Position numbers and translations under genes: made by a program
Notes under the pieces: generated by a model
What the model was told of the DNA's origin: nothing
The model's input: the letters and a program-made list of their open reading frames with translations, nothing else
The model's database searches: none
In this document: piece after piece, positions 1-7,006 of the stretch
Layout: each line of letters starts with the position of its first letter
How positions within the stretch are numbered: the stretch's first letter is position 1
Source of the DNA: an uncultured Cocleimonas sp.
GTDB lineage: Bacteria; Pseudomonadota; Gammaproteobacteria; Thiotrichales; Thiotrichaceae
NCBI GenBank assembly: GCA_938041705.1
Contig: CALISP010000039.1
Span: forward strand, 1 to 9,102
Direction of reading: 5' to 3'
Length of the DNA: 9,102 bases

Positions 1-186
1 ATCCCCTAATTTTTCTTCAAGCAAGCTAACCCAGCCCTTTTCTACAGGAATACCATATGCAGCACTGAGGCTATCTCCCCAAACTAAAATTTTAGTTGAG
101 GCATGGCTATTTGAAGTTAACAAGCTAATACAAAGAACCCCGATAAAAAGTGATGTATTCTTGAAAAGGTGTGGAACGAATCCCAT
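1..186 (-). CDS. tesA: TesA-type GDSL esterase/lysophospholipase, N-terminal part (cut by window edge)
   Basis: Only the first 62 codons are present; the gene runs off the left edge on the minus strand. Residues 1-29 form a signal peptide: a short basic start, a hydrophobic stretch FIGVLCISLL, and a likely cleavage site after SHA, so the enzyme should be periplasmic. The mature part opens with KILVWGDSLSAAYGI, the family block I whose Ser39 in GDSL is the catalytic nucleophile, followed by the GWVSLL segment typical of TesA/arylesterases. The Asp-His remainder of the catalytic triad lies outside the window. Known members hydrolyse acyl-thioesters, lysophospholipids and aryl esters. AAGAG lies about 9 bases upstream of the ATG as a ribosome site. 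The gene is divergent from a ybbA-ybbP pair, the same arrangement as in Escherichia coli, which supports the call independently of the short sequence. Confidence 0.9.
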   Translation of the reverse strand, partial: MGFVPHLFKNTSLFIGVLCISLLTSNSHASTKILVWGDSLSAAYGIPVEKGWVSLLEEKLGD

Positions 187-262
187 AGTTATTGCTCTTA
201 ATGTAGTTATATTAATGAATTTATCTTTAATAAAGATCCTATCACTCGTGTAGACACTATAA
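187..262. promoter_or_regulatory. Divergent tesA/ybbA intergenic region with a 15-bp palindrome
   Basis: This 76-bp AT-rich gap must carry the promoters for both tesA (leftward) and ybbA-ybbP (rightward). Positions 223-237 form a perfect inverted repeat, ATCTTTA-A-TAAAGAT, which could be an operator serving both directions. I see no convincing -35/-10 pair for either gene. ybbA also lacks a clear Shine-Dalgarno sequence ahead of its ATG. The regulatory role is inferred from position and symmetry only; AT-rich palindromes of this size can arise by chance. Confidence 0.35.
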
Positions 263-1033
263 ATGAAAAATAATTCTATCGTAATTGAATCAAATAATTT
301 AAGTAAAAGCTTAGCAGCATCTAATGAAGGTGGTGATAAATCTAATTCGTCTCAAACGCTTCAAATTTTACATCTGATTAATCTTAAGATTAATCAGGGT
401 GAATCAGTTGCTATTACAGGCTCTTCTGGTTCTGGAAAAACTACATTATTAGGATTATTGGCAGGATTAGACGTACCAACCTCAGGGGAAGTCACGCTCC
501 TAGATAAAAAATTATCTACATTAGATGAAGATCAGCGTGCGGCATTACGGTTGGGTAAAGTTGGTTTCGTTTTCCAATCATTTCATTTAATGGATAATTT
601 AACAGCTTTAGAAAACGTCATGTTACCACTTGAACTGGATAGTAGTCTGAGTCTAAACAATAGCGCCATTCGCGATCGAGCAAAAGAGGCGTTGTCGCAA
701 GTAGGTCTAGAGCCACGAATAAATCATTTACCTACTCAATTATCTGGTGGTGAACAACAAAGAGTCGCGCTAGCTAGGGCATTTGTTTCAAACCCTACAA
801 TTTTATTTGCAGATGAGCCAACTGGGAATTTAGATAGTAATACTGGTAATGAAATAGTAGATTTATTGTTTGAGATGCAACAACAAAATAATACGACTTT
901 AATATTAGTAACTCACGATGATGAATTAGCCAAGAAATGTGAGACTCATTATCGTATTGAGAATGGTCGAATTGACAATAGTGAACAAGAAGCCTCTTTA
1001 ATTGAAAATAAAAAAGAAGTATACGTATCGTGA
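263..1033 (+). CDS. ybbA: YbbA-type ABC transporter ATP-binding protein
   Basis: A 256-residue ABC ATPase of the MacB/LolD/YbbA class, expected to sit on the cytoplasmic face of the inner membrane and power the permease encoded next. All nucleotide-binding motifs are present in order: Walker A GSSGSGKTT (residues 53-61), Q-loop Gln105 in VFQSF, signature LSGGEQQR (160-167), Walker B ILFADE (180-185) with catalytic Glu185, D-loop NLD (189-191), and switch His218 in VTHDD. The runs GFVFQSF and FADEPTGNLD are typical of this class. It is slightly longer than the E. coli protein, with a Ser/Asn-rich N-terminal insertion (about residues 18-31) and a polar C-terminal tail. The ATG is the only usable start before residue 110, although the ribosome site is weak. 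The stop overlaps the permease start by four bases. Substrate is unknown; family members support extracytoplasmic lipid, lipoprotein or peptide handling. Confidence 0.92.
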   Translation: MKNNSIVIESNNLSKSLAASNEGGDKSNSSQTLQILHLINLKINQGESVAITGSSGSGKTTLLGLLAGLDVPTSGEVTLLDKKLSTLDEDQRAALRLGKVGFVFQSFHLMDNLTALENVMLPLELDSSLSLNNSAIRDRAKEALSQVGLEPRINHLPTQLSGGEQQRVALARAFVSNPTILFADEPTGNLDSNTGNEIVDLLFEMQQQNNTTLILVTHDDELAKKCETHYRIENGRIDNSEQEASLIENKKEVYVS

Positions 1034-3486
1034 CATTATCAAACTTGCTAAAACAAAATAAGCATTTTTGGCGCTTAGCTGAAATGCGCTTGTTATTTTT
1101 GGCTTTATTGGTGGCTGTAGTAGCAGTTACTTCAGTAGGTTTTTTCACTGATAGGGCAGACCGTGCAATGAGCTCACAAGCTACTCAATTGTTGGGGGGT
1201 GATATGGTCCTAACTTCGTCTAGGCCAATTGATAAAAGTTATCTTGTCGAGGCGCAACAAAGAGGCATGGGTACTGCTGAAGTTGTTAGTTTTCCAAGTA
1301 TGGTATCGAGTGGAGATAAGTTTCAACTAGCTCAAATTAAGGCTGTCTCAAAAGATTATCCATTACACGGTAAAATTGAAACGAGTTTTGATAGTGCGGG
1401 TAGTATTACTGTCACTACTGTAGGTAGTTTAAATAAAGATGAAGTGTTGGCAGATGGACGTTTATTTGTTGCTTTAGGGATTAAGACAGGTGAACAAGCA
1501 CAGCTGGGTAGGAGTACCATAAAGCTGGCTAAAATCATTCGAAAAATGCCAGACCAAGGTACGAATGCATTTCAGTTTGCCCCTAATATGATTATTCCTC
1601 TGGCGCAATTACCTGCAACTGGATTGTTAGGTGAAGGTAGTCGAGCTAGCTATAGTTATTTATTTGCTGGTGATGCTAGCCAAGTGAAATCATTTAATGC
1701 TTGGTTAAAACCTAAGCTTGAGAGGCAAGAACGTATTCGAACACTCGATGATGGATTGCCTGCTGTTCAACAAGCGTTAACTCGTGGTCAACGTTTTCTA
1801 AAAATGGCTTCCTTACTTGCAGTTATTTTAGCAGGGGCGGGAATTGCATTAAGCAGCTATAGCCTAACCCGTCATGAAATTTCTGCGGTTGCTGTATTAA
1901 AAACCATGGGCGCTTCACGCCGACAAATTTTGACCCGTTATTTAGGAGCTTTGGTTACTGTCGCTATGTTAGCGGCAATTGTCGGAGTTATTATTGGATA
2001 TTTCATTCAGTCTTATTTAGCGACGTATTTGCAAGATTTTGTCGGGCAAGCTTTACCAAAAGCAGGTCTATTACCAGTCTTTATTGGTGCTGCAACTTCG
2101 TTAATTATGGCATTAGGGTTTTCGGCTCCACATTTATTACAATTGATCAAAACTTCTCCAATTCAAATATTACAAAGATCAAATACAGTCGCAAAAACTT
2201 CCTTTATGTTTTCCTTCTTCAGTTTAGCTATCGCCGTATTTTTATTAATGTGGATACAGACCTCTGACCTTAAATTAAGTGCTTATCTATTAATTGCAGT
2301 GTCAATAGCATTAGGAGTTTTTTGGCTTATTGCTCTATTAATGCTAAAGCTCATTCGTAAACTATCTCAACGCTGGCCTTTGCCTAAAGCAAATCAACGA
2401 ATGGCTTTGATGGTTGTTGTGTTTGGTGTGGGTTTATTTAGCTTGTTGCTACTAACAACCTTGCGTGATGATTTAATTAATCGTTGGCAGGCCAGTTTAC
2501 CTAGTGATGCTCCCAACCATTTTTTGATCAATATCCAGCCTAATGAAGTTGAACCGTTAACACAGCTTTTAGCTAATAAAAATGTAGAAACTCCAATTTA
2601 TCCAATGGTGCGAGGTCGTTTAGTTGAAGTGAATAAAAAACCTATTTCACCAGATGATAGTGTTTTCGCTGAAAATCCACGTGCTCAACGTTTACTCATT
2701 AGAGAGTTTAATTTATCTGCGAATGCTACGTTACCAGAAGGTAATATTATTCGAGCAGGCGAATGGTTTGGAGATGGTGATGAAAATGGGTTTTCAATGG
2801 AGGAAGGGATTGCTGAAAATCTAGGTGTAGGGATGGGTGATAGTCTTACTTTCGATATTGCAGGGCAACGTTTAACAGAAACCATTACAAGTATAAGAAC
2901 CGTTCAATGGGATAGCATGAAACCAAACTTTTTTGTTTTGGCTGCGCCCAGTGCCTTTGATGAATTGCCACGTACATTTATTACTAGTGTTCATTTGTCT
3001 GATGACAACACAACAATTATTCCTGAAATCGTTAAACAATTTCCGAGCGTTACAGATATTGATATCAGTGCAATTCTGACTCAGGTACGTGAACTCATTA
3101 ATAAAGCGGCATTTGCTGTCCAAGCTATATTTCTATTTACTTTAGTAGCTGGTGTAGTTGTGTTGTTTTCAGCGTTACAGTCTCAAAAAGCCTTACGCAG
3201 AAAAGAAATTGCGATATATAAATCACTAGGAGCTAGTCGATCATTATTACGACGAAATTTATTATTAGAATTTGCAATGATAGGTGGATTGGCTGGTTTT
3301 CTTGCAGCTGTGCTTGCTTTAGTAGCAGCAAATGCTGCAGCCTATACCTTATTTGATTTAAGTCCTGAATTAAATTTAACCTTAATAATTATTGGTACTT
3401 TTTTAGGTGCTTCATTGGTCAGTCTTGCAGGTTATATCAATGTAAGAGGATTACTTTCGATAGCTCCTGTAAGCCTATTTAGATAG
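1030..3486 (+). CDS. ybbP: YbbP-type FtsX-family ABC permease
   Basis: An 818-residue inner-membrane permease. Starting at GTG (1030) gives a GTGA overlap with the ATPase gene, implying translational coupling; AAGAAG about 10 bases upstream fits a ribosome site, and the conserved early Trp14 rules out the Met at residue 19. Ten hydrophobic segments are visible, at about 20-39, 258-278, 304-330, 346-368, 391-409, 417-440, 458-477, 694-716, 744-770 and 781-803. Two large periplasmic domains (about 40-257 and 478-693) separate them. The two halves are duplicated FtsX modules: the short cytoplasmic helix after the first core segment reads AVLKTMGASRRQI at 288-300 and AIYKSLGASRSLL at 728-740, the probable coupling contacts with the ATPase. 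Length and opening sequence resemble E. coli YbbP. Substrate is not known; the neighbouring tesA suggests envelope lipid metabolism, which is inference. Confidence 0.92.
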   Translation: MTLSNLLKQNKHFWRLAEMRLLFLALLVAVVAVTSVGFFTDRADRAMSSQATQLLGGDMVLTSSRPIDKSYLVEAQQRGMGTAEVVSFPSMVSSGDKFQLAQIKAVSKDYPLHGKIETSFDSAGSITVTTVGSLNKDEVLADGRLFVALGIKTGEQAQLGRSTIKLAKIIRKMPDQGTNAFQFAPNMIIPLAQLPATGLLGEGSRASYSYLFAGDASQVKSFNAWLKPKLERQERIRTLDDGLPAVQQALTRGQRFLKMASLLAVILAGAGIALSSYSLTRHEISAVAVLKTMGASRRQILTRYLGALVTVAMLAAIVGVIIGYFIQSYLATYLQDFVGQALPKAGLLPVFIGAATSLIMALGFSAPHLLQLIKTSPIQILQRSNTVAKTSFMFSFFSLAIAVFLLMWIQTSDLKLSAYLLIAVSIALGVFWLIALLMLKLIRKLSQRWPLPKANQRMALMVVVFGVGLFSLLLLTTLRDDLINRWQASLPSDAPNHFLINIQPNEVEPLTQLLANKNVETPIYPMVRGRLVEVNKKPISPDDSVFAENPRAQRLLIREFNLSANATLPEGNIIRAGEWFGDGDENGFSMEEGIAENLGVGMGDSLTFDIAGQRLTETITSIRTVQWDSMKPNFFVLAAPSAFDELPRTFITSVHLSDDNTTIIPEIVKQFPSVTDIDISAILTQVRELINKAAFAVQAIFLFTLVAGVVVLFSALQSQKALRRKEIAIYKSLGASRSLLRRNLLLEFAMIGGLAGFLAAVLALVAANAAAYTLFDLSPELNLTLIIIGTFLGASLVSLAGYINVRGLLSIAPVSLFR

Positions 3487-3499
3487 TATCTAATACTTG

Positions 3500-3523
3500 T
3501 CTAAAAGTAGGTGGGTGTCTTTT
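3500..3523 (+). repeat. Short dispersed intergenic repeat, copy A
   Basis: Reads TCTAAAAGTAGG, then TGGG, then TGTCTTTT. It shares TCTAAAAGTAGG and TGTCTT with copy B (5464-5486) and AAAAGTAGG plus TGTCTTT with copy C (6692-6716, minus strand). TAAAAG (3502-3507) can pair with CTTTTA (3519-3524), leaving an 11-base loop TAGGTGGGTGT. It lies 13 bases after the ybbP stop. All three copies are intergenic. Function is unknown. Confidence 0.6.
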
Positions 3524-3801
3524 AAAAGCTAATATTTATATATATCGTTCTTATGGAAACTAAATTTGAACTTAGTTACAAAATCAAGGTACTTAAGAAG
3601 GGGGATACTTATTGAGCTGTAAATAGAAAGCTGTAAGGATTTTTCCTCAAATATAAAAAAGTTTTTCAAAATCATAAATCATGAAGTTTAAGTATATTGT
3701 CTCATGTGAATTTATGTTGTGAATAAATAAATTTACGATTCAATTCATGGTTTGGAATGTTAAATAAACATTGCTGGGTGGCGCCTTCTTAAGATAGACG
3801 G

Positions 3802-3830
3802 TTGCTCATTTGGTATGAATGGATTATCCT
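3802..3830 (+). promoter_or_regulatory. Candidate sigma-70 promoter for the repeat-protein gene
   Basis: TTGCTC (3802-3807), a 17-base spacer and TATCCT (3825-3830) make a moderate sigma-70 match. Initiation would fall near 3837, at the foot of the stem-loop at 3835-3891. The -10 box overlaps the small inverted repeat GGAT-T-ATCC (3821-3829), a possible operator. The match to consensus is only partial, so this is a candidate. Confidence 0.3.
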
Positions 3831-3834
3831 TGGA

Positions 3835-3891
3835 ACGTCGGTTATTCAGCGCGAAATCAGTTTCGTGGGCTAAACAATAAGAATAACGCGT
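3835..3891 (+). promoter_or_regulatory. Nested stem-loop in the 5' leader of the repeat-protein gene
   Basis: Outer arms GTTATTC (3841-3847) and GAATAAC (3881-3887) pair perfectly. ACG (3835-3837) and CGT (3889-3891) add three more pairs beyond a small internal loop. Inside is a second hairpin, CGCGAAA (3850-3856) with TTTCGTG (3861-3867), one G-U pair and the tetraloop TCAG. The structure ends 20 bases before the AGGAG ribosome site, so it would sit in the untranslated leader. It could stabilise the mRNA or control translation. I recognise no known riboswitch class. Confidence 0.4.
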
Positions 3892-3923
3892 AACTTAATA
3901 GATGAATTTACAGGAGTTTTAAA

Positions 3924-5339
3924 ATGTTAATTAGAAGTTTTGCCTCAGTAGCCGTATTGGCTCTAGTGCTACCAGCATCACAAGCGATGGCAGCATCTCA
4001 TGGAAAAGAAGCAATGCCAGATAGAATTGATGCTACTGGTGTACTGCCGAATGCACAACCAGGTGAGTGTTACGCAAAGGTAATTGTTCCTGCGGTTTTT
4101 GAATCTGTTACTGAGACAGTTCTTGTAAAGCCAGTATCTGAAACAGTTTCAGTGATACCTGCTGTATTTGATACGGCTGAAAAATCTGTCATTGAAAAAG
4201 AGGCATTTACAACTATCAAAGTTGTACCTGCTAAATTCCGTGAAGAAGTTGAAGAAGTTGAAATTTCTAAAGCTGGCACAACTTGGGTAACTGACCTGGG
4301 TAATAAAGGAATCCCTGCGAGTCCTGCATTATTAGCAGGTGCTAAAACAAACGGTGTTGATCTTTCGGGTGCCGCAGTTGGCGCTTGTTATAAAGAATAT
4401 TATATCCCTGCAAAATTCGAAGAAACTTCTAAAGAAGTTTTAGTTAAAGAAGAGTCTGAAGAAATCAAAGTAGCTCCGGCTCAATTTGAAGAGACAGAAG
4501 AAACAGTAGTCGTTAAGCAAGCAAGCCAGAAAAAGATTTATATACCTGCTGAATACGAAACTATTGAAGAAAGAATTGAAGTAGAAGCAGCAAAAGCAGT
4601 TTGGAAGAAAGGTGATGGCCCAATCACCAAAATTGATAATTCAACAGGCGAGATCATGTGTTTAGTGCAGGTGCCTGCAGTTTATAAAACCATTACTAAA
4701 AAAGTGCTTAAGTCAGCAGCTAAAATTGACTTAGTTGAGATTCCTGAAGAAACTAGAGCGGTTAAAGTTAGTAAGTTAGTAAGTGACGCAACTATTGATA
4801 AGGTTAAGATACCTGCTGAATACAAAACAGTTACATTAACAAATAAGGTATCTGATGCAAGTTTCACTTGGACTGCAGGAACTGCTTCTGATGGTGGTAC
4901 ATACACAGGTAACCAAGTTTGTTTAAAAGAAGTACCTGCGAAATATGCACAAGTTAAAAAGTTAGTTGTCGACACGCCGGCTGAAATTGAAGAAGACGTA
5001 ATGTCGCCTGTAGCTAAGCTAATTAAAGTTAGCAATGTTATAACGCCAGCTAAAGAAGAGCGCAAGCTAGTTCAAGCTGAGTACAAAACTATTGAGAAGA
5101 GCACTAAGATTGCAGCTGAGCGTTTAGAGTGGCGTCCAATTCTATGTAGAACTAACATGGGCCCAGATATTAATAAAAGAATCCAACAAGCACTTAAAGA
5201 TGCCGGCGTTTACACAGGTCCTATCGATGGAGCTGTTGGTAAAGGTACAATGTCTGCTGTTGAGAGATACCAGCAAGAGAATGGTATGGCGACAGGTGGT
5301 ATTACTATCGATATGCTAGAAAAACTTGGTGTTATGTAA
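3924..5339 (+). CDS. Exported repeat protein with C-terminal peptidoglycan-binding domain
   Basis: A 471-residue protein with three parts. Residues 1-23 are a signal peptide ending AMA before ASHG, so it enters the Sec pathway. Residues about 49-403 are a repeat region: a 23-residue unit with core [IV]PAx[FY] occurs twelve times in four groups of three. Each group starts at a Cys (49, 155, 246, 333) and closes at a Trp (121, 227, 316, 403). Residues 413-471 resemble a PG_binding_1 domain, with the RIQQALKDAGVYTGPIDG helix-turn and the GTMSAVERYQQENG helix, so the protein probably attaches to the cell wall in the periplasm. The repeats are rich in Val, Glu and Lys and look like extended beta structure. 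There are five Cys in all, the last (408) just before the binding domain. No catalytic motif is visible. I do not recognise a named gene; a structural or stalk role is inference. It is monocistronic, with its own leader and terminator and an AGGAG ribosome site. Confidence 0.88.
   Translation: MLIRSFASVAVLALVLPASQAMAASHGKEAMPDRIDATGVLPNAQPGECYAKVIVPAVFESVTETVLVKPVSETVSVIPAVFDTAEKSVIEKEAFTTIKVVPAKFREEVEEVEISKAGTTWVTDLGNKGIPASPALLAGAKTNGVDLSGAAVGACYKEYYIPAKFEETSKEVLVKEESEEIKVAPAQFEETEETVVVKQASQKKIYIPAEYETIEERIEVEAAKAVWKKGDGPITKIDNSTGEIMCLVQVPAVYKTITKKVLKSAAKIDLVEIPEETRAVKVSKLVSDATIDKVKIPAEYKTVTLTNKVSDASFTWTAGTASDGGTYTGNQVCLKEVPAKYAQVKKLVVDTPAEIEEDVMSPVAKLIKVSNVITPAKEERKLVQAEYKTIEKSTKIAAERLEWRPILCRTNMGPDINKRIQQALKDAGVYTGPIDGAVGKGTMSAVERYQQENGMATGGITIDMLEKLGVM
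4068..5132 (+). repeat. Four tandem cassettes of three 23-residue units inside the exported protein
   Basis: Cassettes lie at 4068-4286, 4386-4604, 4659-4871 and 4920-5132. The Pro of the core motif falls at residues 56/79/102, 162/185/208 and 251/274/297, an exact 23-residue step. In the fourth cassette the equivalent positions are 338/362/384, where the last is Gln. The distance from the last core position to the closing Trp is 19 residues in all four cassettes; Cys to Trp is 72, 72, 70 and 70. The linkers between cassettes (34, 19 and 17 residues from Trp to the next Cys) are Gly/Thr/Asp-rich and variable. The DNA copies have diverged widely, so this is an old protein-level duplication. 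Confidence 0.9.
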
Positions 5340-5362
5340 ATAATCTAAGTTTCATAAGACAT

Positions 5363-5390
5363 AAAAAAGCCGCTTTAAAGCGGCTTTTTT
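5363..5390. terminator. Bidirectional Rho-independent terminator
   Basis: A perfect 28-bp palindrome: six A, the stem GCCGCT, TTAA, the stem AGCGGC, and six T. It lies 24 bases after the stop of the repeat-protein gene and downstream of tgt, which converges from the other strand. Each strand presents a GC-rich hairpin followed by a U-tract, so it can end both transcripts. Confidence 0.93.
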
Positions 5391-5463
5391 ATGTTTGTAG
5401 TATTGTGATTATTGATTTCCGTAATGAAGTCACAGGAAAAAGTGTTAGTAGAGAAGAGAAGCC

Positions 5464-5486
5464 TCTAAAAGTAGGAGGTGTCTTCT
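5464..5486 (+). repeat. Short dispersed intergenic repeat, copy B
   Basis: Reads TCTAAAAGTAGG, then AGG, then TGTCTTCT. It matches copy A except for a one-base-shorter centre and one change near the end. Its 3' part also joins an imperfect hairpin with AGAAG at 5457-5461 and CTTCT at 5482-5486. It lies 17 bases beyond the 3' end of tgt and points toward that gene; copy C lies on the other side of tgt in the opposite orientation. Confidence 0.6.
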
Positions 5487-5502
5487 GTATGTCAAATAGC
5501 GA

Positions 5503-6630
5503 CTATAAAAAATTGGTTTCTGTTTGTTCTCTTAGCGCATAAAATTCTTTAACGAACTCGTCATATCGATCATTTTCTATGGCGTTGCGTATACCGCGCA
5601 TAAGCTCTTGGTAATAATATAAATTGTGAATAGTATTTAAATGCGCTCCCAGCATCTCTTTACACTTATCTAAGTGCCTTAGGTATGCACGCGAGTAGTG
5701 TTGGCAGGTATAACATCCACAATCAGGGTCTATTGGTCCTGTGTCATTTTGGTGTTTGCTATTACGAAGTTTTAATTCGCCATGGCGTGTAAACAAAAAA
5801 CCATTACGTGCATTGCGTGTTGGAATAACACAGTCAAACATATCGACGCCACGTTTAACTGATTCAACTATATCTTCTGGTTTTCCAACGCCCATCAAAT
5901 AGCGGGGTTTATCATCAGGTAAAAGTGGTGTGGTTACTTCTAAAACATAATCGCGCTCATCTTTAGGCTCTCCTACAGAAAGTCCTCCAATGGCGTAACC
6001 ATCAAATCCTATGTCTTTTAAGCCTGCAGAGGAAATTTCTCGTAATTCTCCATGCATGCCCCCTTGAACAATGCCGAATAGGGCAGATGGATTATCAGCA
6101 TGAGCTTCCTTGCTCCGTTTGGCCCAGCGAAGTGATAGTTCCATGGACTCACGAGCTTCAGTTATAGTCGCAGGATAAGGTGTGCATTCATCAAAAATCA
6201 TGACGATATCAGAACCCAAATCACGTTGAATTTGCATTGATACTTCAGGTGATAATAATACTTTATCTCCGTTTACAGGAGACCGGAAATGTACACCTTC
6301 TTCAGTTATTTTACGCATTTTTGCTAATGAGAATACTTGGAAGCCACCGGAGTCAGTCAGGATTGGTTTATGCCAATTCATGAAATCATGTAAATCACCG
6401 TGCTTCTTTATAATTTCAGTGCCTGGTCGAAGCATTAAATGAAAGGTATTACCTAAAATAATTTCAGCGCCTAAGTCTTCAATTTCTTCAGGCTTCATAG
6501 ATTTAACTGTGCCATAAGTGCCGACTGGCATAAAAGCAGGTGTCTGTATGTTTCCTCTTGGGAAACTCACTTCTCCACGACGAGCTAGGTTGTTATCGGA
6601 TTTGTCGGTATGAAGTAATGTGTATTCCAT
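5503..6630 (-). CDS. tgt: Queuine/preQ1 tRNA-ribosyltransferase
   Basis: Tgt swaps guanine at position 34 of GUN-anticodon tRNAs (Asp, Asn, His, Tyr) for preQ1 in bacteria, a step in queuosine synthesis. At 375 residues it has the same length as the E. coli enzyme. The general base Asp93 lies in LTDSGGFQVFS, the nucleophile Asp266 in GVDMFDCVIPTRNAR, the base-recognition loop in FGIVQGG (185-191) and the glycine-rich GYAIGGLSVGE at 211-221. The zinc site is complete: Cys304, Cys306, Cys309 and His335. The start is supported by alignment of MEYTLLHTD with the family's opening and FMPVGTYGTVK at 33-43, although no clear Shine-Dalgarno sequence precedes it. In many gammaproteobacteria tgt follows queA and precedes yajC-secD-secF; neither is adjacent here, so it appears to be transcribed alone and to end at the shared terminator (5363-5390). 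Confidence 0.97.
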   Translation of the reverse strand: MEYTLLHTDKSDNNLARRGEVSFPRGNIQTPAFMPVGTYGTVKSMKPEEIEDLGAEIILGNTFHLMLRPGTEIIKKHGDLHDFMNWHKPILTDSGGFQVFSLAKMRKITEEGVHFRSPVNGDKVLLSPEVSMQIQRDLGSDIVMIFDECTPYPATITEARESMELSLRWAKRSKEAHADNPSALFGIVQGGMHGELREISSAGLKDIGFDGYAIGGLSVGEPKDERDYVLEVTTPLLPDDKPRYLMGVGKPEDIVESVKRGVDMFDCVIPTRNARNGFLFTRHGELKLRNSKHQNDTGPIDPDCGCYTCQHYSRAYLRHLDKCKEMLGAHLNTIHNLYYYQELMRGIRNAIENDRYDEFVKEFYALREQTETNFL

Positions 6631-6691
6631 AATTATTAAGTTTCGTTGTTGAGTAATTGTAAAAAAGGGATTAAATTTTAAAATAAATTTT

Positions 6692-6716
6692 CAAAGACAT
6701 CTTCCTACTTTTGGCC
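6692..6716 (-). repeat. Short dispersed intergenic repeat, copy C
   Basis: On the minus strand it reads GGCCAAAAGTAGG, then AAGA, then TGTCTTTG. It shares AAAAGTAGG and TGTCTT with copies A and B, with the four-base spacing of copy A. It lies 61 bases upstream of the tgt start on the tgt sense strand, so it may be inside the tgt leader or promoter. Confidence 0.5.
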
Positions 6717-6810
6717 TATTTATCAGCGAACAAAAGCAGGAGCGGCATTTTCTCATGCTATGCTTGTGCACCACAATAGAAATAACTCAACATAACTAGT
6801 TCATCAAGGG

Positions 6811-6839
6811 TTGACGGAAATAAAATTGATGCGTATTAT
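6811..6839 (+). promoter_or_regulatory. Stable-RNA promoter for the tRNA-Pro-Arg-His cluster
   Basis: TTGACG (6811-6816), a 17-base spacer and TATTAT (6834-6839) form a near-consensus sigma-70 promoter. It is followed by the GC-rich discriminator TCGCGCT (6840-6846), typical of stable-RNA promoters under stringent control. Initiation near 6846 leaves a leader of about 44 bases before tRNA-Pro. Confidence 0.8.
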
Positions 6840-6889
6840 TCGCGCTCTGCCGTAAAAGGTGGAAATGATACTGTCTTTGATAGTGGTGT

Positions 6890-6966
6890 CGGGGTATAGC
6901 GCAGTCTGGTAGCGCGCCTGCTTTGGGTGCAGGATGTCGGGAGTTCGAATCTCTCTACCCCGACCA
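6890..6966 (+). tRNA. tRNA-Pro (anticodon TGG)
   Basis: A full cloverleaf with encoded CCA (6964-6966). Acceptor CGGGGTA (6890-6896) pairs with TACCCCG (6956-6962). The anticodon stem CCTGC/GCAGG encloses TTTGGGT, with anticodon TGG at 6924-6926. The T-loop is TTCGAAT. It reads CCN codons and is first in the cluster. Confidence 0.97.
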
Positions 6967-7006
6967 ATTTTGACAGTTAAATAGATAAATAGGCAGATCT
7001 TGATTT

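Larger units (their letters stand above)
3487..3923. other. 437-bp intergenic region between ybbP and the repeat-protein gene
   Basis: No credible gene is present. The ybbP end has no clear Rho-independent terminator. Thirteen bases after the stop lies copy A of a short dispersed repeat (3500-3523). The middle part (about 3530-3770) is very AT-rich without recognisable structure. The last 120 bases hold a candidate promoter (3802-3830), a nested stem-loop (3835-3891) and a good ribosome site, AGGAG at 3912-3916, eight bases from the ATG at 3924. Confidence 0.7.

Noticed and set aside
3479..3493. Palindrome TTAGATA-G-TATCTAA over the ybbP stop codon
   Set aside because: AT-rich, no T-run follows, and part of it is constrained by coding; too weak to call a terminator or operator.
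3553..3615. Plus-strand 20-codon open frame METKFELSYKIKVLKKGDTY
   Set aside because: No ribosome site and no recognisable feature; frames of this size are expected by chance in AT-rich intergenic DNA.
4682..5065. Minus-strand open frame of 127 codons inside the repeat-protein gene
   Set aside because: Shadow of the repeat-rich coding strand; Ser/Thr/Leu-rich translation without motifs or a ribosome site.
4068..5132. Repeat region considered as a CRISPR or DNA satellite
   Set aside because: The periodicity is in the protein sequence; the DNA copies have diverged and there is no constant repeat-spacer pattern.
5457..5486. Imperfect hairpin AGAAG-CCTC / GAGG-CTTCT as a tgt terminator
   Set aside because: It has a three-base bulge and no U-tract on the tgt strand; the perfect palindrome at 5363-5390 explains termination better.
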